A stretch of 64,000 bases of DNA from assembly GCA_008828725.1 (NCBI GenBank), contig MEHQ01002099.1, positions 124,001-188,000 on the forward strand, read 5' to 3'. Below, piece by piece: positions 39,101-47,325 of this stretch. Position numbers and translations under genes: made by a program. The notes under the pieces were generated by a model. It made no database searches. It was given only the letters and a program-made list of their open reading frames with translations, and was not told the origin of the DNA. Each line of letters starts with the position of its first letter. Position 1 is the first letter of the stretch. This DNA comes from Saccharina japonica (taxonomy: Eukaryota > Sar > Phaeophyceae > Laminariales > Laminariaceae).

Positions 39101-42100
39101 GACAGGACACATGTTCAAACAAAATGACGAAAAATGGCGCACAAAACTTGGACAACATAGCTCCCAAACACTGCACAACCTCTCGCCATCCACCAGAACG
39201 GAACCACTGACCACGTTCGAATCTACTAGCCTATATTGCTTACCGTGAGCTCGGCACCCGCTGCATCAGCGGCGGAGCGAAACGCCTCCTGGTCAATTTC
39301 TCGGACGTTTCCAATTCCAACGACGGTGGCATCTCGAAGGCCTCGGCAGAATGCTGAAACCCCCGGTAGGCCGCGGGCTAGAATTTGAGATCGTAGGTTC
39401 GCAACGAGACCTCCTGCACCGCCGAGGGTGTGTAAAGCGACGTCCCGGGCAACCGGGGGGGTCCAAACAACGACGATCGCGTCCCTGGTGGGTGCATGGG
39501 GTTGAGGTCGTAGGTTTAGAAACGGCAGCATTGAGGCCTATCGAAGTAAGTATGGTCGCATGGTGTTCTGCTTGATCGAAGAAAAGCTGCCGCGGGAGGG
39601 TCATGGTGAACTCATATATCATATCAGAGAAAGCAATGACGCGATCAGCCCTCCCCTAGGTTAACCCTTCCCTGGGTTGTACAACGTCCCAGAAAATAAG
39701 TGGACACCAAGATTGGTGGCTACTACAGTAGCTGCCTAGTGATACTGAGAAGGGAATGGGACAGACTAGAGGCGACGCCTAGAGGGGCATCACCATGCTC
39801 CCCACCTGAAATCCTCATCGCTCGTGAAGGCCGTGAGGGAGCAGTAGAAGTCGAGGAAGGCAGGGAACGACAGCATGCCTCCGATGCTGTACAGGCCCGC
39901 GCTCGTGATGTCCGACAGGGTCTGCAGAAAATCTTGCTGAACCTCCGCGGAAGACTTTACTCCGCGTCGCACGTCCGGGTGGTTGGCGGCTTGATAGCAA
40001 GCGAGCACCTGGTTGACGGAACGATGCGTGTTATATATTTGCTTCGTATATAATATGTATACGGACTTTAGACTCCGTATTCCAACTCTGGTTAACCCTT
40101 TTGCTGTAGTAGCACACTGTACATACACCTAAATCTGAGTCTAATTCCAAGTGATTTTCCCCGCCCGCGGGAGTGCAGCCCTAATAAGCCACATGCCTAA
40201 AGGGGTTAACTGGCGTTCCATTGGGTGTCGCGGAGAGCGTTGGTTGGTTTCGCTGGAAGGTAGGCGCGACAAGCTGTGGGCGTTCTCTGCTACCAGTTGA
40301 GGGACCCTTGACCCTCACCACTCTTGTCACTCTATCGTAAATAGAAGGACCGTTTGGATATCGCAGTAGTATGAATTCCAAACGGTTCCTATATTTCCAG
40401 GCGGAGTGGTACCTGGTAGTGTTTGTTCCTGCAGAAACCTGGGATCCCGAAATACACCCCTTTCCCGCCAGCCTGCTAATGATCGCGCTAACCTACACCT
40501 TGTTCGTGCGTCCAGTTTGCCACCCCCCCTTGCCCACCGTGTTTTTTTTTGCGGAATTTAAGCGGTGCGAGGGCATACATATTAGCCGATCTACTATTAA
40601 TAGGGTATGTGTGAAGCACCTGAAATTTTCGATGGTGAGTAATACCCTTGATCATCGGGGCATGCAGCAGACGCTCTGTATGCATATACATGCATTATGT
40701 CTGCGTTTAACATTTTGCTTCAGTTGGCCATGCCGATCATTCTATGCGACGCGGGTCTTTTCCAGCTCAGCCCCTCGAAATCTAATACACGATCGTATGA
40801 CGCTCCCGGGATAAAATCCCACTCGCGAAAAACGGTTTCCTCCCCTCTCGCTTTTTTGGTTTTGTGAACGACAAATGTTTGCACCCAGCTCTCGCTTCTC
40901 TTATGCTTCGAAATACGTACCAGGTATACCTGCAGAGAGTACCCACATCATATGATACACACGTACGCACCTCGTCATAGCTAAGCAGGCCATCTCGATC
41001 CTGGTCGATCATGTCAAACACTGCTCGTGCCAGAGCTACCCTTTGACGGCTCGTTGGAGACCGCAGCGCTCGTAGAATCTGCAGCAGGAAGGGCGTGATG
41101 GAAAACTGGAGCTTAGGGCCATTCTTATCGATCTTTTTTCCATAATTTCCAATATTTTTTCCAAAAAAAAAAGGAAATCTTGGAAATCTTGGAAATTATG
41201 GAAATATTGGAAATTCTTCAGAGGGCAAAATGTTTGGAAGGCTTCACGTTCCAATAAATGGAAAAAAAAAATTGGAAAAAAAGGAAATCTAAAAAATTGC
41301 GCGAAAAAAAACATGGAAATTTTGGAAATTTATGGCTCCGATAAGAACGACCCTTAGCAGACATTAACATATACCAGGTACCTGGTACCTGGTATCCTAC
41401 ATACAGTCACAGAGTTTCTGCACTGCTGTTTGCAGATCAATTCCGTACTACTGTACTCGTGTCGTAGGCGGCAGAGGCTCGACACGGACTTATGTCGTAG
41501 CAGGGTCTACAGGCGATATCATACTGTACGAGTACTCGTACCGTACGTACTGTTTGTACGTACAGCAGTAGTTCATGCGCATTTTAAGTTGTACCTGACA
41601 CCACGTGGTGTGCAGGTATTTGCGCGGAACCTGGCGAGATTTACATTTCGCGCCGCTCATGAATATTCCAGTACCACAATTGTCGTGAACGCTGATGCCT
41701 TGTGCGCCGTCATCGATTCGACGTCAGTGGTCTTTGAGAAACTGGCGAATTTCGCGGAAATTATTAACGAGCGCATTATGTACGATATAAACCAACGAGC
41801 GCAAGATGTGCAGAGGTACGGTTCAATCCACACAACCTACGTTCGTATAAACGACTCGCAGGATAATTCAACCCAAACAAACGTACAGACTTCGTACGTA
41901 CAGACTATTAATAGAAACAGCAAGCAGGTACGTACCTTGGCGAAGGGGACGCATTTTTGGTCATCGCCAACAACGCTGCTTCCACCGCATAGCTCCTTGA
42001 ACAGGATTCCTGCTTCTTCCAGAGACAGGACACCGTCGCCACCAGCTGCCGCAGCAGCGGCGAAGTTGCTTTCTGTTGCCAGCTGCGTCCCATCGAGACA

Positions 42101-42208
42101 CAGCTCGTGGAGGCGGGTGCGAAAATCGTCGAGGCCACGCTGACCTTGAGCGCGTATCGCCTTATGCAGGCGATCGAGAATCCGTGACGCCCGATATGAC
42201 AGTCCCAT
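13759..42208 (-). CDS. Giant calcyphosin-array protein: six tandem calcyphosin-like EF-hand units (~1,851 aa, 22 exons)
   Basis: Exons in transcript order: 42208-41936, 41105-40971, 40008-39806, 39484-39244, 38860-38542, 38246-37573, 36351-36237, 35170-35039, 34398-33744, 33148-32848, 32456-32262, 31348-31289, 30680-30250, 29528-29253, 28454-28346, 27927-27697, 26244-26146, 18612-18091, 17567-17373, exon 20 (inverted, 15392-15532 on +), 15143-15009 and 13872-13759. Every junction keeps phase. Exons 15-17 also occur at 22888-22780, 22361-22131 and 20677-20579. Calcyphosin is a ~190-residue cytosolic protein with four EF-hands; here its unit recurs six times, recognised by HPDV/HPEV followed by a V..xFL..F helix and then F..Y/H..xS...CWG. 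Only some loops are canonical (DQDRDGLLSYDE, DRNSDGFLSLRE, DPDGDGLVFVED); the rest are degenerate, so many units are probably structural. Ca2+ sensing or scaffolding is inferred; no enzyme domain is seen. The stop after CWRM may instead hide a phase-2 donor (CAT|GTAAGA) leading to further exons. Confidence 0.8.
14707..14986. mobile_element. GATC-rich MITE, copy 3
   Basis: The left end is GTCGGACAGGTCACGATC and the right end is GGCCCGAGGTGTG, an inverted match. AAACATTT flanks both sides, an apparent 8-bp target duplication as made by hAT transposons. Internal blocks (CAGATCATGCAGATCATCTAG, CCTGCCGTTATGCTATG) match copies 1 and 2. It lies just beyond exon 21. Confidence 0.75.
15297..15342 (-). 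mobile_element. 94-bp repeat R94, 5' half
   Basis: On the minus strand it reads TGTACTCCATATTCATGCG then GGCCGTAGTCGTATGACC and ATAGACCC. It is broken at the edge of the inverted block. Confidence 0.75.
15392..15532 (+). CDS. Exon 20 of the calcyphosin-array gene, in inverted orientation
   Basis: On the plus strand, a good acceptor (CTGTACTTACAG|CTG) and donor (GAAGAG|GTACGG) bound a 47-codon phase-0 exon. It contains VMNPDAFMNRLSGCMNSRRA and FDRLDTAGKGYLALEE, the second and third calcyphosin hands. This is exactly the part missing between exon 19 (ending IFAHFE) and exon 21 (starting IIDAFDATRHPEV) on the minus strand. All three junctions are phase 0. In the assembly as given it cannot be spliced into the minus-strand transcript. 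Confidence 0.8.
15731..15764. repeat. Poly-C run
   Basis: A homopolymer of about 34 C, inside the inverted block; a similar C-run with an ambiguous base lies at 15970-15988 and a G-run at 15246-15265. Such runs are prone to sequencing and assembly error. Confidence 0.9.
15986..16039 (+). mobile_element. 94-bp repeat R94, 3' half
   Basis: It reads CCCTCACATCCCTGACAATG, CCGGGACGGACCACG and GGGTTTTCACCGACCAG, completing the half copy at 15297-15342. Confidence 0.75.
17185..17290 (-). pseudogene. Partial tandem duplicate of exon 19 and its donor intron
   Basis: The segment at about 17185-17290 repeats 17320-17420. Both contain the coding string for PFTEADV(C/R)RIFA(R/H)FE followed by a GT donor and the same intronic words (ACTTC, CCTACTGCAT, CCAACA.GCTGCA). 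The extra copy has no acceptor, so it is a truncated exon, but it offers a second donor to the spliceosome. Confidence 0.7.
17635..17795 (+). mobile_element. R94, two copies in tandem
   Basis: Both copies contain GGCCGTAGTCGTATG(A/G)CCATAG, then CCCTCGCATCCCTACAATGCC. The first stops at a G-run and the second continues to GGGACGGAGCACGTTGGG. Each is preceded by a G-run before TGTACT. Confidence 0.8.
18844..19052. mobile_element. Foldback MITE H4, PIF/Harbinger-like
   Basis: Almost the whole element is one inverted repeat. The left arm has TTTTCATTGGTCAACACACG and CACCAGCACCAAA; the right arm has the reverse, TTTGGTGCTGGTGCG and TGTGTTGACCAATGG. The ends are GGGCCCGTT and CGGGCCC, with TAA directly repeated on the flanks (18841-18843 and 19053-19055). 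It would form a long hairpin if transcribed. Confidence 0.85.
19213..19600. repeat. 168-bp tandem repeat (two units)
   Basis: Two units of about 168 bp are built from shorter blocks of the type CAGGGCCATTTTACA.AATGCACGAGGG and ACGCAAGGGAAATGCG. The frame MHEGNCYWKN... comes only from this repeat. The duplicated copy is at 24780-25167. Confidence 0.85.
19755..20005. repeat. TAGTACTATTA-rich palindromic tract
   Basis: Repeated, mutually complementary TAGTACTATTA and TAATAGTACTA words give many overlapping hairpins. No coding capacity. Repeated at 25322-25572. Confidence 0.8.
20579..20677 (-). CDS. Second copy of array exon 17
   Basis: 33 codons, phase 0 at both ends, coding DRESGDAESPLTAAEEQALK and then RDILKRDNAHATQ; identical to 26146-26244. 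It is an inter-unit linker helix. Confidence 0.75.
21862..22057. repeat. Dispersed repeat D1, copy in duplicated segment
   Basis: The segment from AAGCGTAGAAGAGAAGCAGC to GGCCTTCCTAGCCCATACC recurs at 27429-27625 (the duplication) and, inverted and diverged, at 23718-23920. Confidence 0.7.
22131..22361 (-). CDS. Second copy of array exon 16
   Basis: 77 codons, phase 0 at both ends. Contains VTEEDFIEHHANLSFGL, NCWGLDGCGDG and the linker RSFLVTYADGSQSVEELP. Same product as 27697-27927. Confidence 0.75.
22780..22888 (-). CDS. Second copy of array exon 15
   Basis: Starts in phase 2 and ends in phase 0, coding FVASRHPAVLRGHATVDEVR and onward. Because it needs a phase-2 donor, it cannot follow the phase-0 end of exon 17 of the other copy without a frameshift. 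Confidence 0.75.
23718..23920. repeat. Dispersed repeat D1, inverted diverged copy
   Basis: The reverse complement matches 21862-22057 with several small indels (for example AATACCCCGAATACGAATAG and CCATCCAAGTTATACGAAAA are shared). It lies between the two copies of the 4.19-kb duplication. Confidence 0.75.
23968..24242. mobile_element. 275-bp element with ~40-bp terminal inverted repeats
   Basis: The left end GTTTTTCGCAGCGCAGTTTT, then ACGAATTT, is mirrored by the right end CGTAAAACTGCGCTGCG then AAAAAC. A second inner inverted pair (GCCGGCGCCTG with poly-A, and poly-T with CAGGCGCCGGC) makes a nested foldback. No ORF, and no clear target duplication. Confidence 0.8.
24632..28825. repeat. 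Duplicated 4.19-kb segment, copy 2 (with exons 15-17)
   Basis: The partner of 19065-23258. The right end runs unbroken into the tandem array at 28740-29205 and on to exon 14, so this copy looks like the one in natural context on that side. On its left the flank differs from copy 1 (no foldback MITE). Differences from copy 1 are mostly single bases, densest near 28445-28735. Confidence 0.95.
27813..30358 (-). CDS. Calcyphosin-array unit 5 (end of exon 13 to start of 16)
   Basis: The end of exon 13 gives GAILRKLGAEIRGQGAAWGL. The exon 13/14 junction splits the codon of the second residue in a perfect EF loop, DRNSDGFLSLRE, which strongly supports the join. Exon 14 continues GLTASEVRALFIHL, SWRALLDAIRSPL and FAKMDTRGEGSVSAET. 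Exon 15 gives FVASRHPAVLRG and VDEVRKELLDTF. Exon 16 gives VTEEDFIEHHANLSFGL and VINCWGLDG. Exons 15-16 used here are the copy nearer exon 14 (28454-28346 and 27927-27697); a second copy lies at 22.1-22.9 kb. Confidence 0.85.
28740..29205. repeat. Tandem array, ~115-135-bp unit (four units)
   Basis: Each unit has GGGGCT(C/T)(T/A)TAAC.TATT.A.ACTCAAC, CATGCCT.TATAGTGC and a CAGTGCGGTA box. Copy 1 of the large duplication stops inside the first unit, so an array such as this is a likely assembly break point. Confidence 0.85.
30590..33148 (-). CDS. Calcyphosin-array unit 4 (exons 10-13)
   Basis: Exon 10 starts SVLDAARKRLALRGPVGFF and includes an Asn/Gly insertion (NGYNGNGNGK), GGFKEALSEIGCGLTDRDL and the degenerate loop DDGGRGE. 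Exon 11 supplies the second hand without ligands and KGHPDAIASRRSPE. Exon 12 is a 60-nt micro-exon, EVQKEFMDAMTTTEGLVTWK. Exon 13 starts DFESYYADVSAATPSDAYF and ends the unit with SCWGLGP. No loop in this unit keeps a full Ca2+ ligand set, so it is probably structural. Confidence 0.85.
30727..30810 (+). mobile_element. R94 copy
   Basis: A G-run, then TTGTACTCATGTCGTGCAAG, GGCCGTAGTCGTACGGTC, ATAGACCCTCGCATCCCTAC, and GGGATGAAGCACGTTGGG. It lies in the array gene's intron 12, antisense to the gene. Confidence 0.8.
33229..33315 (+). mobile_element. R94 copy
   Basis: GGGGGTGTACTTC, then GGCCGTAGTCGTATGACC, ATAGACCCTCGCACCCCTAC and GGGACGGGACACGTTGGG. It lies in array intron 9, antisense to the gene. 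Confidence 0.8.
34258..37765 (-). CDS. Calcyphosin-array unit 3 (end of exon 6 to start of 9)
   Basis: The unit begins LGRARDSLVAGGLRGAFRLL, then GKVTLSGFKAVLGEAELGL and MRILFQ at the end of exon 6. Exon 7 continues YFDKEGDGEVPYELFLRSI (loop DKEGDGEVPYEL, Glu displaced). Exon 8 gives DPDGDGLVFVED, a near-canonical loop, then KAGAHPEVLEG and VRREFLESFAG. Exon 9 closes with CTRDDVISWMELVSSSM and LLRGCWGIG. The exon 6/7 break falls between hands 1 and 2, as in units 4 and 6. Confidence 0.85.
35398..35488. mobile_element. 91-bp MITE, copy a
   Basis: Terminal inverted repeats GGACCACAGTTAATAGGACC and GGTCCTATTTACTATGGTCC. The reverse complement matches the element at 49462-49552, also 91 bp. Intron of the array gene. 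Confidence 0.8.
35497..35552. repeat. Nine-bp microsatellite (AGCACTATT)n
   Basis: About six imperfect units, drifting to AGCCCTATT. Confidence 0.8.
36352..37572. other. Array-gene intron 6; nothing else recognised
   Basis: AT-rich, with poly-A/T runs; no repeat family or exon seen. Confidence 0.6.
38120..39484 (-). CDS. Calcyphosin-array unit 2 (exons 4, 5 and start of 6)
   Basis: Exon 4 contributes VANLRSQILARGLPGVSAF, the start-of-unit helix in which a basic residue and a glycine precede the next helix. Exon 5 gives FRHLDRRGVGQIPVADAL, where the EF loop has lost its acidic residues, then a poly-Gly insertion and AEAHPDVVSGAKTQQEVFKE. Exon 6 opens with GRITRAEWQEHSSNVSAL and ends the unit at QRMWGYDD. 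Two acceptors fit the start of exon 6 in the same phase (38246, used here, or about 12 nt later). Confidence 0.8.
39806..42208 (-). CDS. Calcyphosin-array unit 1 (exons 1-3)
   Basis: Exon 1 starts at the first ATG (MGLSYRASRILDRLHKAI), a helix like the calcyphosin N-terminus, and holds a poly-Ala/Gly interruption before GVLSLEEAGILF, a degenerate hand. Exon 2 (45 codons) carries the best EF loop in the gene, DQDRDGLLSYDE, with D1-D3-D5-G6-E12. Exon 3 gives VLACYQAANHPDV, the SSAEVQQDFLQTL helix and FLDFYCSLTAFTSDEDF. Exon 4 then supplies the closing tryptophan (VVVW). The intron upstream of exon 2 ends almost directly at a MITE. Confidence 0.85.
41116..41353. mobile_element. PIF/Harbinger-like MITE H2
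   Basis: Ends GGGCCATTCTTATCG and CGATAAGAACGACCC, with TTA repeated on both flanks (41113-41115 and 41354-41356). The interior has GGAAATATTGGAAAT words and GAGGGCAAAATGTTTGGAAG as in H1. Its edge is about ten bases from the acceptor of array exon 2 (AG at 41106-41107), so it must contain the branch point of that intron. Confidence 0.85.
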
Positions 42209-42593
42209 GCCTGCTGTACACTACGAGTAGCAGCGGAGAAGGTTTTCCTTACGACTGCCACGGCGGCTCTATCTACGTATTCATGGGTCGGATACCAATC
42301 CCCGAGGCTCGCTCGTTTGATATCCTTGGCCACGCTGTCGGCGTATATATGCCTGGTATGCCGCATGCCCTGGTATCTTTTTTCGTTCGTCATCCGTTGT
42401 CCGTCGCCCGTCGCAAGATTTTTTTTTTAGGGCCGTTCGAGAAGAAAAGATACTTTGACGGTTTCATCGAATCCCGCCGCATTTTTCGTTTTTCTTGCTA
42501 CGAGTACGCTTATGCATATTCCCCCTGGTTCCCACGTTCGCACACAAAGTCGCGCTCTCGTGGCGAAAACACAAAGAAGTAACTACAAGAAGG
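42209..42593. promoter_or_regulatory. Shared divergent promoter region
   Basis: 385 bp separate the start codons of the array gene (minus, 42208) and the coiled-coil gene (plus, 42594). Both 5' regions and any core promoter must lie here unless there are untranslated upstream exons. No TATA box is obvious. Co-regulation is inference from the arrangement. Confidence 0.5.
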
Positions 42594-45500
42594 ATGGCCG
42601 AGGAGGAGGACGAGTCGTTGGATGCCCTGGAGTATGAGCTGAACCAGATGGGGCTGAGTGTAGAAGACCTGCAGCCGCCGGAAGACGGACACTTTGATCG
42701 TCGCGCGATGGCGCGAGTGGAGTCTGCGCGCATCATGTCCCGAAGGTTTATTGAGCGGGACAGAGTAAAGGACAGGATTAGCACCCAGACCAAGGTACGA
42801 AAGGTATCATACCACTGACGAGCGCGGTACATGCTGCTGTTTGTTGTGGTGCACGAGGGTACTATCGTCTTTAAACGTGAAACCTACTGTAGACCGTAGT
42901 AGCTCCTGTGCAAAGCGCATCTTGTCTGGGTTTATATGCCCATACCAGGTACTCCTTGTATGCGCTGCATCTTACGTGCGTGTTGTTGTATGATTCAACA
43001 TCGTTGTGCTATACGTATGCTGGTATCATACGATATGATACGTATCGTATGCTGCACTTTTATTTAGTATCCTGTACGACGTACCAGGTACAATACGTAC
43101 GAGTACGAACATCAGTTTCCTGGTTCGTGCACGCGCGATACTTAGTGCTCTACGTATAACGATGCTGGTGCGCATACACCGGGTTTCATACAGCTCATAC
43201 ACTGGTACTCGTACAGCAGTACGAGTACAGCAGTATATACATACTTACTGTATGAGTAAGCTCGAATCATGGCTCTTACTCTTATAAATGTGCCTGCTAC
43301 GACTCGTACTACACGTACTGTGCAAGTACCACCAAAACTACAGTAATACTGAGGGTGCAAACGATCTACCAAATGCAATCGTACTCGGTGTATAGTTCTT
43401 GAGACACCTTGCAAACACGCGTGAACTGCATACTCTCTCAAGTGAACAACTGCGACCGTACGTATATCGACGCAATCGACTTGGACCACAAGTACTGTAC
43501 ACAGAATAGCGATGTGCACAAATCGGCCTGGATTTCAAGTACTGTGCGCGGAACAGCGATGCGTCCAAGATGCTCTCGAAAATCACGACGTACAGCAGCT
43601 CGAGTGTGATTCCGTTTGGGTAATCTCTCGAGTGCATGTGGGGTACCTTCTGCTTCAGCTCCTCCATACGCTGTGCCTCGCGATATACCGGTATCACTTG
43701 AGACGGAAATATAAACCCTGTTTACGTAGTATTCATATCAAAGCCCAAATGGCGATTTTATTTCCGGGCAGAGTGGTACATATTGAATGCCGTTTGCTTT
43801 GCTCAACAGTAGTCCGTGCTTATTGGGTGCACGCCCGTTTTCGGCTGTTACCAGATGGCCCGGCGACGACTGCAGGAGAGCAAGCATAAGAAAGTCCAGA
43901 GCTGGGAGCAAAAGACACACCGGAGCCCGTTCCTCATCAACCTTCTCGCTGAGGTGCACAGTTCTTGCCTGCCCGGGCGTAAAGGGTAGTTATGCTTGCC
44001 TACCATGACACCTTATTACGATCAGAACCTACGAAATACAACACGGTGTACAGTACTAACACGTGTAGAATGTACGCACGCCTCCGAGAGCGCACCCTTC
44101 ACGGTTTTTCTCTCATCAGCTTTTGATAGACGTAGGCTCGAGCTATTTGTACGTTTTCTCGCGATTAAGTGTACGCTTCCGTTCGATTATTTCATTATTT
44201 CTCATCGTGCCCGTTGCCCTTGACTGCGCCGGGGATGACCTCGGAAAACACACTGTTACAGCTCGTTGTGTTGTTTCGTCAGTAGCTCTGGGTGTAAGGA
44301 AGGCTCTGTTGCCGTTCAGCGCAGAGCCAGTCCGTCGTCTCCATGTCTCCGTCCGAACGCTTGCCCAACGCCCTGCCCTGCCCGGACAGAACGAACGACT
44401 AGACGAAGAGAACAGGGTGCGCTTGAAAGAGGAGACACGCCAGGCAAGGTTGCGAGAGAAGCGCAGGGAGGAAGCCAAAAACAACATAATTTTGCAGGTA
44501 TGATACACCGTCTAGTTTATAAACATCTCGCACGGGGTCTGGTGTCTGATGTTCTATTTATATCGAGTGCCGTTCGCGTTGTTCGACCGATTGTCGGTAG
44601 CCCGAGTGTGTGCGTTTCTAAAGGATAAAGCACCAAGCTACTCAGTCAGCCACTGACATATCCAATAGTGGCTCAGCTGTTTAACCTTTGTAAAGGAACG
44701 TTAACCCCTATCAGGTATAAACGAACAGAGTACACCATTTCTGCGGACCGAAGCTCCTTGAGTAGGGTGAGAGGTTCACTGTCACAAGCTGAAGATATTT
44801 GATTTTAATGGTTTAGGGGATTGGAGTTCCTCACGAGCTGAACGGACGAGAGATTGCCGGGTTCAACGTTGAGTAGGCGTTTATTTATTGCTGTCTACCC
44901 CCCTATGCAGAACCACAGTCGTATGGGAAAGTTAGCCGGATGAAGATCGAGAGATCGTCATGAACGCGCGTCTGAAGGGGTAAGGATTTTCATTAATTCT
45001 TGCCTATAAGGATGGCGACCGAGATCTGCCATGCGCTTTTCGGCCGCAAGAAGAAGAAAAAGAAGAAGAAGTACACCATGTCGCATCCGATACATACCAC
45101 ATGCGCGCTCACGTTACAAACGGCCGTAACGCGAACGTTTCCACCCCACACGCATCGCATCTTAGACACGTGCACGCGTACAAGAAGCGTGTTTTTAAGC
45201 GTATAAGCCAATACATAATCGCGGCAAGCTGCCATGGGGATTTTTGGAGCCACGGGTGGTCGTAAGGCCATGGCGAAAAACCCCAATGTACGGTACCACT
45301 ACGGCGTCGAGATACCTTCACCTGATTGGCAGCAGCAGCAGCAGAAGCAGAAGTCCACCCATCTCGTGCACTGTAATTAAAGCAAATATTGATTTTCGTA
45401 TTTTTCAACTATCGTTACACGCCTTCATCAATCTCGTGTATTATACTTAAAAGCAATGCTACATTTTCGTATTTTCCAACTATTGTTATACACCGATCGT

Positions 45501-45784
45501 TCTGTGTCCAGGCATTGACAGAATCGTCCGATCTGGAGGCCTTGCGTCGGGAAAAGCGAGCCATCATCGAGGAGGAGCGGTGTCTGAAGGCGCTTGTCGA
45601 CATAGAGAAAAGCTCCGGCCATCGCAAGGCCCAGATGCTCGCAGCGCTGAGGGCGGAGAAGCAGCGACACGCGGCCAAGGCCGACCACCGGCGGAAGCGC
45701 TTTACTGAGTCGCTGGAGAGGCACTTCCAGAAAGAAGCTGAGGTGCTTCGTGAAAAACACGGCGTGCCCCCAAGGTGGGGATGA
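42594..45784 (+). CDS. Coiled-coil protein (four exons, 226 aa)
   Basis: Exons 42594-42794, 43855-43953, 44390-44497 and 45512-45784 (TGA); every junction is phase 0. The N-terminus is acidic (MAEEEDESLDALEYELNQMG), followed by a charged helix (RIMSRRFIERDRVKDRIS). Exon 2 has basic KHKKVQSWEQKTHRSPFLIN. Exons 3-4 are continuous Arg/Lys/Glu-rich heptad-like helix (RLKEETRQARLREKRREEAK, EKRAIIEEERCLKALVDIEK, AEKQRHAAKADHRRKRFTES) to the C-terminus. No signal peptide, membrane segment or catalytic motif is seen. The family is not recognised. The head-to-head position with a Ca2+-binding scaffold could mean a shared programme, such as a cytoskeletal or flagellar one, but that is speculation. Confidence 0.8.
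43450..43570. repeat. ~50-bp imperfect tandem repeat
   Basis: CAAGTACTGTACACAGAATAGCGATG and CAAGTACTGTGCGCGGAACAGCGATG are successive diverged units within intron 1 of the coiled-coil gene. Confidence 0.6.
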
Positions 45785-47325
45785 AGCTAGTGCTGTGGTG
45801 GTTTTATTAATAGTACAACTCAACAATATATTTTTGGGGGTTTTGTACTGCTTAGTAAACGGCGGCAACAATTTTTCATCGCCATTGATTGCACCAGAAC
45901 CACTGAGCTACTGCACGAGGAGCTCTTGTTCCACACTCTCGCCCGCTGTCCAACACTACGAGTAACCTAACAGTAGGCAATATTGACAGCACGGGTTTCA
46001 GAGACGTTTCCGGTATAAGAGAATTACCAGTGGAAGCCGGTGTTCGCTCAGAAATAACCGCTCCCTCTTTTTGTGCACGGTAGCCCGGTCGGAGAATTGC
46101 AAGCGAGGAAAAGTGAACGGTGTCGTATGTTCCTGTGTCTTCGGGTGCGTTACACCCAAGTTTCAAGTACCAGAGCAAGCCTTTTCACATGACGCCATGC
46201 AGGGGAATACCTCGAAAAGTACCCAAACGCTGAACCACGGGCTATCGCGCTACCCCTGCCTGTAAAATAAAACGATTGCTCGACGACGGGAACACGTCGT
46301 GGGTGCCACCTTCTGAGACTATGTTGCATTCCCTTCTACGAAACGTATAATACCCTGCAGGCATACGGCGCACCCTATCCCAGAAACCCACGTTGGCTCT
46401 CACTCCCATCCATGCATTCGTGCCTTGCTTTTGTTTCCGCGTCCAATCTGTCGACAGGAGCGATGAGGCATTCACGTGATTCAGCAGGTTTAAGTGAGCT
46501 TATAGGAAACAGTCGCGTCACGAGTGGAAGTGTCACAAGTGGAAGTGTCACAAGTGACAGCGGGAAGCAGCGGTAGAAGCTCGGCGGTTTTTCAGCTTTG
46601 GACGAGCTCTCAGCGTGGTATCTGGCATGATCCATGACGAGAAGCCACAACGGCCGAGCTAAGAGTCCATAGCTTGTGTGCCGCTTGGAGTGGTGTAACG
46701 TGATGTGCTACTTGCTGTAAATTGATTGCGTAATGAAACGTAAATCCGTATTTTTTGGCTACTCCATACTGATGGCCGCGAAATCACAGGTACGGCATTG
46801 TGCGTTTCTTAGAAGCATGCGAACGACGCCTACATATTTGTCCTGGCCGGAGATTCTAGCCCTTTGGACCTCACAGATGAAGTCGGCGGTTGTGCTGAAA
46901 ATTCGTGGGCTCAACGCTAAAACCTTAAACGTTAGGTTTAGCTTCGTGCAAGGGCTAACCAAATGGGTCATACTACGCCATCAGCTGTTTCAGCTGCTGC
47001 TTTTACGCATCTCGAGACCTGGTCATGCAGGCAGTCGACCATTCTCTGCGACGCGTTGGAGCGCCAACATTCAGGGCGTGGAGATAACCAACGACGGAAT
47101 GTTCGGCATCGTCTCCTATCATCGGAGTCATTTGTGAGCCTAACTTTGCTACATCAATCAGCACCACATTTCGTAGTTCGCGTCTTTCCGGCCTCCGACA
47201 ACCCCCGCCATCTCTACATGGGGTTCATTTTACGCCAGCGGAGGGGGGCGGCTTTTATTCTCGTTTCGGAAACGAAAACAATCATGGCGAGCGCACCTTT
47301 GGGACCCGCTGTCATGTCCGCGGTG
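45785..47325. other. Convergent intergenic region; no gene recognised
   Basis: Lies between the 3' ends of the coiled-coil and CutC genes. Holds a short GTGACAAGTGGAA tandem repeat at about 46520-46560. Frames here show no family signature. Confidence 0.55.

Noticed and set aside
43630..43690. Minus-strand exon-like stretch EAQRMEELKQK with a GT donor
   Set aside because: It looks like coiled coil but lies antisense in an intron, has no good acceptor of fitting phase, and no partner exons were found.
46733..47137. 134-codon plus-strand frame
   Set aside because: No family words, no supported splice sites, and it lies in a convergent intergenic region.
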